Counted from the first letter of the stretch, positions 1 to 5,458 are shown. The stretch is 5,486 bases of DNA from a bacterium (GCA_017431585.1 JAFRKU010000050.1:1-5486), one strand, 5' to 3'. Notes: generated from the sequence alone by a model not told the origin. Translations and numbers: made by a program.

Positions 1-196
1 ATCGGCGGCGTTTGGCCACTTGTTTGAGCAGTCCCAAGCGCGAATGATCATCTTTTTTATGCGATTGCAAGTGTGCCGTCAGCTGCTCAATGGAAGCCGT
101 CAGCAAAGCCACCTGCACTTCTGGCGACCCCGTGTCGCTGTCGTCTTGTTGGAATTTTTTGATAATTTCCAACTTTTGATCTCGAGTTAATGCCAT
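1..196 (-). CDS. rpsO: 30S ribosomal protein S15, 5' part (runs off left edge)
   Basis: Ribosomal protein S15 is a primary 16S rRNA-binding protein of the 30S platform; it binds a three-way junction in the central domain and nucleates binding of S6/S18. Only the first 65 of roughly 89 residues are present. The start MALTRDQKLEII, the DTGSPEVQ block at residues 21-28, and HKKDDHSR at 46-53 followed by LGLLKQVAKRRR are hallmark S15 sequence; the His-Ser-Arg segment is part of the rRNA-binding surface. The ATG at 194-196 is fixed by the family's usual N-terminus and by an AAAGGA Shine-Dalgarno at 203-208, six bases upstream. The gene follows grpE on the same strand but has its own consensus promoter 9 bases past the grpE stop and a structured leader. 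The identification is secure; the C-terminus lies outside the window. Confidence 0.97.
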   Translation of the reverse strand, partial: MALTRDQKLEIIKKFQQDDSDTGSPEVQVALLTASIEQLTAHLQSHKKDDHSRLGLLKQVAKRRR

Positions 197-266
197 GTGG
201 TATCCTTTCTATTTCCCGGCTGGTGGCAGTCTGGACCGCTGCCAGCTAGTAACCTTTAGCATCAAG
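197..266 (-). promoter_or_regulatory. rpsO mRNA leader with bulged hairpin (candidate S15 autoregulatory element)
   Basis: About 70 bases separate the predicted transcription start (near 266) from the rpsO ATG. The segment 219-246 forms a hairpin: GCTGGCAG (246-239) pairs with CTGCC plus AGC (229-225 and 221-219), leaving a 3-base bulge at 222-224 and a 9-base loop at 230-238. In the RNA the loop contains GGUCC (237-233), which can pair partly with GGA/ACC in the Shine-Dalgarno stretch (205-199). That would give a pseudoknot covering the ribosome site. No T-run follows the stem, so it is not a terminator. S15 represses its own translation through leader structures in several bacterial groups, with different folds in each; assigning that role here is inference. 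Confidence 0.5.
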
Positions 267-272
267 GCGGCT

Positions 273-301
273 ATTATACCACCCACCCCATCCTTTGTCA
301 A
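273..301 (-). promoter_or_regulatory. rpsO sigma-70-type promoter, perfect consensus
   Basis: On the minus strand TTGACA lies at 301-296 and TATAAT at 278-273, separated by exactly 17 bases. Both hexamers match the housekeeping sigma-factor consensus at all six positions. The -35 box begins 9 bases after the grpE stop codon, so rpsO can be transcribed independently of the hrcA-grpE operon. The predicted start is near 266. The strength of the match fits the high demand for a ribosomal protein. I see no terminator between grpE and this promoter, so read-through from hrcA-grpE into rpsO is also possible. Confidence 0.9.
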
Positions 302-309
302 GGGGGAAA

Positions 310-885
310 TCAACCCACTTTCACCTTCGCCGGTCGCAACACCTGCTCGCCCAGGCGAAAACCAGGGGCCACCACCTCCGTCACCGTCTCGCCCTCGCCC
401 ACTTTTTCCACGGCCTCCATGGTGTTCACGTCAAATTTTTCCCCTTGCGGCGCAATTTTTTGCAAACCACCCTCACCCAGCACTTGCCAAAACCCGTCCA
501 CCACCATATCCAGGCCTTTATCGTGCAAAGCCGCCGCCGCCAGATCTAGGTGCTCCAGCGGTTGCAATAAACCTTCGTAAATCGTCATCCGCGCCCACTC
601 GATAGCCCGCGCCCGATCCGCCTGCACCCGTCGCTCCAAATTTTGGTAGTCGGCCAGCGTCCGGGCCGCCTGCTCTTTCAAACGGGCGTTTTCCGCCTGT
701 AAATCAAGCAAAAGTGCGCCGGTGTCGCCCTCATCCGCCGTCGTGGCGCTCACTGCGCCGGCCCCGCTGGCTTCATCGCCCTCGTCGGCAATCGGTACAG
801 TTGTCGCGTCTAGCGCCGCTTCCAAATCCGCCACCGTCGGTTCAGCGAGTGGTTCAGCTTTTGGATCGTCAGAAACAGTGGCCAT
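310..885 (-). CDS. grpE: GrpE, nucleotide exchange factor of the DnaK chaperone
   Basis: GrpE is a cytoplasmic homodimer that releases ADP from DnaK and so drives the chaperone cycle. The 191-residue protein has the normal family length and order. Residues 1-55 are an acidic, Ala/Glu/Asp-rich, probably disordered tail. Residues about 56-105 are a long helix with coiled-coil character containing ADYQNLERR (78-86). A short helical bundle follows. The C-terminal beta domain, about 137-191, carries the diagnostic IAPQGEKFD (144-152) and ends in VLRPAKVKV. The usual His of the FDPxxHEAV motif is Met156 here. The ATG at 883-885 lies 9 bases after the hrcA stop, with only a weak GAAAG-like Shine-Dalgarno, which suggests translational coupling to hrcA. 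The gene is presumably under HrcA control through the operator upstream of hrcA. dnaK does not follow; rpsO does. Confidence 0.96.
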   Translation of the reverse strand: MATVSDDPKAEPLAEPTVADLEAALDATTVPIADEGDEASGAGAVSATTADEGDTGALLLDLQAENARLKEQAARTLADYQNLERRVQADRARAIEWARMTIYEGLLQPLEHLDLAAAALHDKGLDMVVDGFWQVLGEGGLQKIAPQGEKFDVNTMEAVEKVGEGETVTEVVAPGFRLGEQVLRPAKVKVG

Positions 886-894
886 ATTTTCTTT

Positions 895-1623
895 CTAATT
901 GTGAGGATTTACTTGTTCTATCAATGTTTTTACGTAACGCATCATCGGCATCACGTACGGATAATCAAACCGACTTGAGCCCAGCACCCCTACCGTCAAA
1001 TCTTTCTGGTCCGTGTGCACATTGGCAAACACCAGGCTAATCGGCTCCAAGTCGCGATTGCCCAGCTCTTGGCCGTACACCACCTGGACCGGGTTTTCGC
1101 TCGCTCCAAACTTGAAAATCTCTTGCATTACCGGCACTTCTTCAATCAGCGTCAGCACTTGACGCATTAGTCCTATGTCAAAAAACTCCGGCATAGAGAG
1201 CAAATTGGCATACCCCGAGCAATAAGCCTTGTTATTGCTCATCACCACGAAGCCCAAAGCTTGTGTCTGCTCGGCCAAAGATTTCGAAATCTCGTCTGCC
1301 ATTTCTTCCAAATTATTGCGATTGTTCCAGATTTTTTCCTTGACGCCCACTTCGTCTGCCACCGACAGCTGCTTTTCTTTCATCAGTTCGTTGACATACA
1401 GTTTCAAAGCCGCCGAAGTCGGCAACCGCCCGGCGCTGGAGTGATCTTTACTCAAGTAGCCCTGCCGCTCCAAAAAGACCATTTCGTTGCGAATCGTCGC
1501 CGGCGACACGCCCAAATTATACTTTTTATCCAGCATTTCCGAGCCCACGGGCCGAGCGGAGTTGATGAATTCCTCCACCACCAACTTCAAAATTTGAATC
1601 TGTCGGCTCGTTAATCCTACCAT
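895..1623 (-). CDS. hrcA: HrcA, heat-inducible transcription repressor (short form)
   Basis: HrcA is a dimeric repressor that binds CIRCE operators at chaperone operons and loses activity on heat stress. The 242-residue product starts MVGLTSRQ, matching the family N-terminus. Residues 1-75 form the winged helix: ARPVGS (23-28), recognition-helix region VSPATIRNEM (39-48), then LERQGYLSKDHSSAGRLPT (51-69). The GAF-like ligand domain shows LLSMPEFFD (141-149) and ends in GSSRFDYPYVMPMMRYV (225-241), the counterpart of the usual GPxRMdY segment. Typical HrcA is about 340 residues, so the inserted domain and inter-domain segments are shortened; the conserved ends are present, arguing for a natural short form rather than truncation. 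The ATG at 1621-1623 is preferred over an in-frame TTG at 1632, which sits on the -10 box and would not be transcribed. There is no Shine-Dalgarno. The gene is first in an operon with grpE. Confidence 0.95.
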   Translation of the reverse strand: MVGLTSRQIQILKLVVEEFINSARPVGSEMLDKKYNLGVSPATIRNEMVFLERQGYLSKDHSSAGRLPTSAALKLYVNELMKEKQLSVADEVGVKEKIWNNRNNLEEMADEISKSLAEQTQALGFVVMSNNKAYCSGYANLLSMPEFFDIGLMRQVLTLIEEVPVMQEIFKFGASENPVQVVYGQELGNRDLEPISLVFANVHTDQKDLTVGVLGSSRFDYPYVMPMMRYVKTLIEQVNPHN

Positions 1624-1625
1624 AA

Positions 1626-1652
1626 TTAGCAATTATACCACAAAACTGCTAA
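1626..1652 (-). promoter_or_regulatory. CIRCE-like HrcA operator (variant half-sites)
   Basis: Read on the minus strand the element is TTAGCAGTT, nine bases, AATTGCTAA. This has the 27-bp geometry of CIRCE (TTAGCACTC-N9-GAGTGCTAA). The outer TTAGCA/TGCTAA are identical to the consensus, while the inner bases differ (AGTT/AATT instead of ACTC/GAGT). The dyad extends one further matched pair on each side plus another, giving AATTAGCA at 1654-1647 and TGCTAATT at 1631-1624. It covers the promoter spacer and the whole -10 box and ends two bases before the hrcA ATG, so bound HrcA would block RNA polymerase. Its position directly in front of hrcA makes the assignment strong despite the variant half-sites. 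Confidence 0.85.
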
Positions 1653-1660
1653 TTTGTCAA
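1632..1660 (-). promoter_or_regulatory. hrcA-grpE promoter, perfect sigma-70 consensus
   Basis: TTGACA at 1660-1655 and TATAAT at 1637-1632 on the minus strand are separated by 17 bases, matching the housekeeping consensus at every position. Only 8 bases lie between the -10 box and the hrcA ATG. Transcription should therefore begin at A1623 itself or within about three bases of it, giving a leaderless or almost leaderless mRNA. The promoter lies 17 bases beyond the end of the preceding fusion-gene frame, with no terminator between, so some read-through from upstream is possible. Repression by HrcA at the overlapping CIRCE-like site is the expected control. Confidence 0.9.
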
Positions 1661-1677
1661 GTACCAAAATATATTGA

Positions 1678-1968
1678 TTATACGGTCTTTTTCGACTGTT
1701 GGCTTTTGAGGGCAAAAAGCAGCCCCAACAACTGTTCTTTCACGCTCGCCGAGTGATACGAATGGAAAAAATTGCGCTTTTTGTCCACCACGATCCGGGC
1801 GTAAGGAAATCGCGCTCCTCGCTCCCGCTCCAGCAAGAAACGGATGGCTTTCTCGGCGGTCAGACCAGCAGCCACGGCGGCGGTGGAACCCAACTGGGGC
1901 ATGGCCGTGCCAAAAGGCGTGTCTATCTGGCCGCGCACGTAACGGCCCACTTCGTCATCGATGGCATT
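1678..1968 (-). pseudogene. C-terminal remnant of the ThiF/E1-like domain, cut off by an in-frame TAA
   Basis: These 96 sense codons continue in exactly the same frame as the upstream GNAT-ThiF gene after its TAA at 1969-1971. They encode the end of an E1-like fold: residues TPFGTAMPQLGSTAAVAAGLTAEKAIRFLL match the C-terminal helix region of ThiF/MoeB-type proteins (a PQLgs-type segment, then a helix with ...A.eaik.ll). A charged tail ending KSQQSKKTV follows, then a TAA. There is no Cys, so it adds neither a catalytic Cys nor zinc ligands. The only in-frame restart of note is GTG at 1950-1948, and it has no Shine-Dalgarno, so independent translation looks unlikely. The frame is otherwise clean, implying a recent nonsense mutation, a sequencing or assembly error, or stop read-through. 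Confidence 0.7.
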
Positions 1969-3714
1969 TTACAGGCCCACGATAAAAGGCGCCGCCTTGA
2001 CGACGTTGATTTGGGTCAATTGGGCTAATTTGGCATCGGTCAAGCCGAAAATCAGCGATTCACCGCGCGCTTTAGCGTCTGCATTTTTGAAAGTCAGTTG
2101 CGCTTTAGAGCCGACGTCATTAATTTGGATTAAAGGCAAACCTTCTTGGTGGCAAGCCCGGACGATAAAAAGTTTACCCGGCAAATCGTCGATAGCCTCA
2201 ATCACCAAATTCACCCTCGGCCGACTTGGATTGTGCGCTAAATCTGCCCAATTAGCAGCGGCCATTCCGTTATCCGATAAATAAATTATTTGCGTCGGGT
2301 CTTGCCGATGGAGTCGGCGCGCTAAAGCCAGCGACTTGTTTTCGTCGTCGGCGATGTCAAAAGTGTCATAATTGGTCCGATTGAAATTGGTCGGATTCGG
2401 CGGCTTGGCGTCGCCAATAGTCAGATAACCAATGCGCCCGTCGCGAATCAGGTTTTCAGCGGCGCCACTGGCCACCGACGCCCCCGCGATCAACACGTGC
2501 GCGCGTGCCAGCAGCGCGCGAATATGCACCCAATCGAAACTATAGTCGCTTGGCTGATACAGTTGCGAAGCCGAACACGTCAGCGCCAATTTGTACACTG
2601 GCAGCGGCGGAAACTGAATTATTTTTTGCAAATTGCCCGCCGCGTCAAAGTAAAAAGCGTAAAAGCCGTATGTCCGTTTGTCCGCCAGGCTCTTATAATA
2701 GTCAAATTGTTCATGTAAGTAGTCAGCCACCGGACCAGTAGCGGCCGACAAGTTTTCTTGCAATTTGTGCAGCGTCGATGCCACCACACTACCAAATTTA
2801 CGCTCGTCAAAATACAGCGTTTGCCCGTGATAATCGACTCCCAAATTCGCGTCAGACAAATCAAACACCCGCAAAGCCATCATTTCCTCAGCGGACAAAA
2901 GCAGCGGCCGCCCCGGATACATCGTGGCCGGGTCGCGCTGGACCTCTCGGATAAAATCCAAATTCCACTCCCGGGCGAGCAGCTCGCGCCAGTCGTTATC
3001 AGCCGGTATAATTTCGTAAGGCGCCGCTTCGCGCCAGTAATGCGGCCAATGTTGCAATTGGTAAGCAGTGATTTCGTTTTGCGCCAGCTGCCAGTTCGGC
3101 AGCTGGCGCGCCATAATTCCCATTTCCGCCGCAAACCGCGCCGTCCGTTTATTCATCGTGCACACCAACCACACTCGCTCCGCCGGCACATCTTGTAAAG
3201 CCGCTTGCCACAGCCAGCGGCCCGCCCAAATTTTTATGTTTTTATCTGTCGTTAGCGAAAAAAACGGATGCAAAGCCAATCTTTGACATTCGTAAGGCAC
3301 CAAATTTTCTCGTTCGTGCTTATAAACACCGTCACTCGGTGCAAAAAATTTGAAGAGTTCAATTTTATCTCCCCACGCCAGCCGCACCGTCCCCATCAGC
3401 AACCGCTGGCCACTGTTGTCAGTGTGCCACAGACAATAAGTCCGGCAGTCCTCGCCCATGTCCACCTCGCCCAAACTCACCGTCTGCCGCTCGCTTTCGG
3501 CCGCGTAGCGCCCTTGGTAGGCCACCGTCACCAACTTATTCAGTGTCGCCGCGTCCTCCGGCGTCGCCACCGTCACTTCCCAGCCTTGCTCTGCCATGTC
3601 TTTGTGGCCAGCCAACTCGTCCACCAACTCCCGCGCCCACGTCCGCACATTCTCATCCGCGCACTGATTAACTTTGTAAAAGTAATAATTTGTACGTTTG
3701 GATACAAATTGCAT
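1969..3714 (-). CDS. GNAT (LuxI/FeeM-like N-acyltransferase) + ThiF/E1-like fusion protein, ended early by in-frame TAA
   Basis: The ATG start (3714) has a GGAAAG Shine-Dalgarno at 3726-3721 with a 6-base spacer; a TTG at 3753 overlaps the promoter and is rejected. The 581-residue product has three parts. Residues about 45-225 resemble a GNAT fold of the autoinducer-synthase/N-acyl amino acid synthase type: GTVRLAW (108-114) and the key ECQRLALHP block (142-150), like the E..RLaV.P motif of LuxI/FeeM relatives. Residues about 230-400 are a linker region I do not recognise. Residues about 403-581 are a ThiF/MoeB-like Rossmann domain: HVLIAGASVAS (406-416, degenerate for GxGxxG), D435, TNFNR (442-446, like SNLNR), EAIDD (506-510, with the Mg/ATP-site Asp). 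No CxxC pair is visible. The frame would reach about 677 residues without the TAA. It is divergent from an acyl ligase, suggesting acyl-conjugate chemistry. Fold calls are fairly sure; substrate is unknown. Confidence 0.7.
   Translation of the reverse strand: MQFVSKRTNYYFYKVNQCADENVRTWARELVDELAGHKDMAEQGWEVTVATPEDAATLNKLVTVAYQGRYAAESERQTVSLGEVDMGEDCRTYCLWHTDNSGQRLLMGTVRLAWGDKIELFKFFAPSDGVYKHERENLVPYECQRLALHPFFSLTTDKNIKIWAGRWLWQAALQDVPAERVWLVCTMNKRTARFAAEMGIMARQLPNWQLAQNEITAYQLQHWPHYWREAAPYEIIPADNDWRELLAREWNLDFIREVQRDPATMYPGRPLLLSAEEMMALRVFDLSDANLGVDYHGQTLYFDERKFGSVVASTLHKLQENLSAATGPVADYLHEQFDYYKSLADKRTYGFYAFYFDAAGNLQKIIQFPPLPVYKLALTCSASQLYQPSDYSFDWVHIRALLARAHVLIAGASVASGAAENLIRDGRIGYLTIGDAKPPNPTNFNRTNYDTFDIADDENKSLALARRLHRQDPTQIIYLSDNGMAAANWADLAHNPSRPRVNLVIEAIDDLPGKLFIVRACHQEGLPLIQINDVGSKAQLTFKNADAKARGESLIFGLTDAKLAQLTQINVVKAAPFIVGL
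3081..3109. repeat. Perfect 12-bp inverted repeat with 5-base loop inside the fusion gene
   Basis: GCGCCAGCTGCC at 3081-3092 and its exact reverse complement at 3098-3109 flank the loop AGTTC. The GC-rich stem lies within the GNAT part of the fusion gene, encoding residues about 202-212 (ARQLPNWQLAQ), whose near-mirror AxQL...QLA pattern is a by-product of the dyad. On the coding strand it is followed by AAAA, not a T-run, so it does not look like an intrinsic terminator. Its function, if any, is unknown. Confidence 0.75.
3687..3710. repeat. 8-bp inverted repeat AATTTGTA-N8-TACAAATT, possible operator
   Basis: AATTTGTA at 3687-3694 and TACAAATT at 3703-3710 form a perfect 8+8 dyad with an 8-base spacer. 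A third copy of AATTTGTA stands at 3763-3770, overlapping the -35 box proposed for the fusion gene. The dyad lies in the first codons of the fusion gene, next to the divergent promoter region, so a regulator could bind both sites. It is AT-rich and partly coding, so chance is a real alternative. Confidence 0.4.
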
Positions 3715-3720
3715 TATTGA

Positions 3721-3726
3721 CTTTCC
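3721..3726 (-). promoter_or_regulatory. Shine-Dalgarno of the GNAT-ThiF gene
   Basis: GGAAAG on the minus strand (3726-3721) lies 6 bases before the ATG at 3714-3712. It decides the start in favour of this ATG over the in-frame TTG at 3753-3751, which is next to the -10 box and would fall upstream of the transcript. Confidence 0.7.
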
Positions 3727-3744
3727 GTAAAATTCATAGTAAAA

Positions 3745-3772
3745 ATTATACAATAAGAAATAAATTTGTAAA
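3745..3772 (-). promoter_or_regulatory. Promoter of the GNAT-ThiF gene
   Basis: On the minus strand TATAAT (3750-3745) is a perfect -10 box, and TTTACA (3772-3767) matches the -35 consensus at five of six positions with a 16-base spacer. The start would fall near 3738, giving a leader of about 24 bases that contains the GGAAAG site. It occupies the 77-bp gap shared with the divergent acyl ligase gene, so the two genes may be co-regulated. I found no equally good promoter for the plus-strand gene; TACAAT at 3749-3754 is a possible -10 without a recognisable -35. Confidence 0.7.
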
Positions 3773-3780
3773 GAGGGAAA

Positions 3781-3786
3781 AAGGAG
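3781..3786 (+). promoter_or_regulatory. Shine-Dalgarno of the acyl ligase gene
   Basis: AAGGAG lies 5 bases before the ATG at 3792. It is the strongest ribosome site in the window and fixes the start of this gene; the longer in-frame extension back to 3690 would run through the divergent gene's start and promoter. Confidence 0.85.
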
Positions 3787-3791
3787 CTATC

Positions 3792-5441
3792 ATGAAAATC
3801 TCTTATCCATTCGATTTATACGACGCACCAGTGGCGGCCAATTTAAAAGACGTCCTGGAAACCGCCGCCGCCAAATATGGCCATCGGCCGGCTTTCGTCA
3901 CGGCCGCCAAAATCGGCGACCCGCTCCAAAAAATTAGCTACAGTCACTTTCGCGACGATGTCCGCTACACCGCCCTGGGTCTCATGAGCGCCCTCAAAAT
4001 CGATCTCTCCCGGCGCGACAGCAAAAAAATCGCTATCATCGCTCCCAATAGTTATCACTGGGCGGTGGCCTACTTTGCCATCACTTGCCTCGGCCAAGTC
4101 GCCGTCCCGCTCAATCCCGGGCTTTCGGCGACCGACTTGCACGCTCTCATCACTCGCGCTGGCGCCACTTCGGTCTTTTTCACCAGCGATACCGCCGCCA
4201 AAATCGCCCAACTTCAGCAAACCCTCGTTAAAATGAAACATTTCATCAGTCTAGACGATAGCCCTCAAGCCACCATCACCTGGGCCAAAGTCTACGCCAT
4301 GGGCCGCCGTTTTTCCAAACGTCATCCCGGCGCTTGGAGCCGCGTCAAAATTTTTTCCGAGTCGCTGGCCGAACTCCTTTTCACCTCCGGCACCACCAGC
4401 GCTCCCAAAGCCGTCATGCTCACCCACAAAAATATTTGCGCTTGTATCAATGGTATCAATCTTGTCAATCGCTTCTGCGACGACACCATGCTTGCCATGC
4501 TTCCCTTGTATCACTCCTATGAATGCACCATCGGTCTGTGCCTGCAAATTTTTGACGGCACCACCCTCTATTATCTGCCCGGTGGCCTGCCGCATTTTGC
4601 CGACAACCTCAAAATTTCCCGGCCCACCGCCATTATGGCTGTCCCACTTATCGTGGAAGGCACGTACCAGCGTGTCGTGGCCGAATGCGGCCAGGGTGCT
4701 AGCCAAGCGCAAATCAGCGCCGCCCTGCGCGACTATTATGGCGGTCGCTGCCAAAGGGTTTTTGTCGGCGGCGCCGCCGTCAATAGTGTCATCACCGATG
4801 CCTACGAAGAGGCCGGCATGAAAGTCATGCAAGGCTATGGCATCAGCGAATGTTCCCCGGCCGTCTGCATGAACCCGGACAAAATGCACAAACACCGCAG
4901 CGTTGGCATGCCGCTGCCCACCTTGCGCGTCAAAATTAATGAGCCTAATAGTGAAGGTGTGGGCGAAGTCCTGGTCCGCGGCCCCAGCGTCATGCTTGGT
5001 TATTACAAAGACGAACGCCGCACCGATGAGACACTGATTGACAATTGGCTTCATACTGGTGACCTCGGTAAGTTTGATGACGACGGCTTTTTGTATTTGG
5101 TCGGTCGCGCCCGCAATGTCATCATTGGCAAAAACGCCGAAACGGTCTATCCGGAAGAAATCGAATTTGTCCTTAATAATTGTCCTGGCATCAAAGAGGC
5201 GATGGTTTACGGTAAAGTCGTCGGCGACGATACCAAGGTGGCCGCGCTCCTCGTGCCCGATCGGGAATATTGGTCCCAGCGCGATGATAGCGTGCTTAAT
5301 GACGCGGTAGCCATGCAAGCTCGCTTGCAACAAGTAGTCGATGCAGCCAACCAAGACCTCGTCCGCTACAAACAAGTCCGCGATATTTCCGTGGTGGACA
5401 ATTTGCCCAAAACCGCCACCGGCAAAATCAAACGTCAGTAA
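3792..5441 (+). CDS. AMP-forming acyl-CoA (long-chain fatty acid) ligase-like protein
   Basis: This 549-residue member of the ANL (adenylate-forming) superfamily would activate a carboxylic acid with ATP to an acyl-AMP and pass it to CoA or a carrier protein thiol. Core motifs in order: LLFTSGTTSAPKAVMLTH (195-212), the ATP phosphate loop with Lys206; LPLYHSYE; YGISE (349-353), the adenine/Mg motif; LHTGDLG with Asp424, which contacts the ribose; GRARNVI (438-444), the hinge to the C-terminal domain; and LPKTATGKIK with the adenylation Lys545. No membrane segment or carrier domain is evident. The loop motif has SAPKA where GxPKG is usual. Overall it resembles long-chain fatty acid-CoA ligases more than amino-acid-activating domains, but the substrate cannot be read from sequence. 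It is a single-gene unit divergent from the GNAT-ThiF fusion and closed by a terminator, so it may supply acyl groups to that protein (inference). Confidence 0.9.
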   Translation: MKISYPFDLYDAPVAANLKDVLETAAAKYGHRPAFVTAAKIGDPLQKISYSHFRDDVRYTALGLMSALKIDLSRRDSKKIAIIAPNSYHWAVAYFAITCLGQVAVPLNPGLSATDLHALITRAGATSVFFTSDTAAKIAQLQQTLVKMKHFISLDDSPQATITWAKVYAMGRRFSKRHPGAWSRVKIFSESLAELLFTSGTTSAPKAVMLTHKNICACINGINLVNRFCDDTMLAMLPLYHSYECTIGLCLQIFDGTTLYYLPGGLPHFADNLKISRPTAIMAVPLIVEGTYQRVVAECGQGASQAQISAALRDYYGGRCQRVFVGGAAVNSVITDAYEEAGMKVMQGYGISECSPAVCMNPDKMHKHRSVGMPLPTLRVKINEPNSEGVGEVLVRGPSVMLGYYKDERRTDETLIDNWLHTGDLGKFDDDGFLYLVGRARNVIIGKNAETVYPEEIEFVLNNCPGIKEAMVYGKVVGDDTKVAALLVPDREYWSQRDDSVLNDAVAMQARLQQVVDAANQDLVRYKQVRDISVVDNLPKTATGKIKRQ

Positions 5442-5458
5442 ATGAAGTGTTTTGGCTC

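Noticed and set aside
219..246. Hairpin after grpE as a terminator
   Set aside because: It lies downstream of the rpsO promoter and is followed by GGGAAATAG rather than a T-run; a leader element fits better.
195..605. Plus-strand frames over the rpsO leader and grpE
   Set aside because: Pro/Arg-rich shadow translation of grpE; no ribosome site and no recognisable protein.
1624..1632. TTG start for hrcA three codons upstream of the ATG
   Set aside because: The TTG overlaps the last base of the -10 box, so it would not be in the mRNA; the family N-terminus fits the ATG at 1623.
1969..1971. Alternative genetic code with TAA read as an amino acid
   Set aside because: TAA ends the ligase gene at the family's normal C-terminus, and the other genes use TAG and TGA as ordinary stops.
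3717..3722. TTGACT as a -35 box for the plus-strand ligase gene
   Set aside because: No acceptable -10 hexamer lies 16-18 bases downstream; the nearest TACAAT at 3749 is 26 bases away.
3715..3753. TTG start for the GNAT-ThiF gene 13 codons upstream
   Set aside because: It abuts the TATAAT box and precedes the expected transcript start; the ATG at 3714 has a proper Shine-Dalgarno.
3690..3791. In-frame N-terminal extension of the acyl ligase
   Set aside because: It crosses the divergent gene's start and promoter, and the ATG at 3792 has an AAGGAG site 5 bases upstream and a normal family N-terminus.
4251..5375. 374-residue open frame antisense to the acyl ligase
   Set aside because: It lies entirely under a gene with full ANL motifs, has no Shine-Dalgarno or promoter, and its composition is a mirror of the sense codons.
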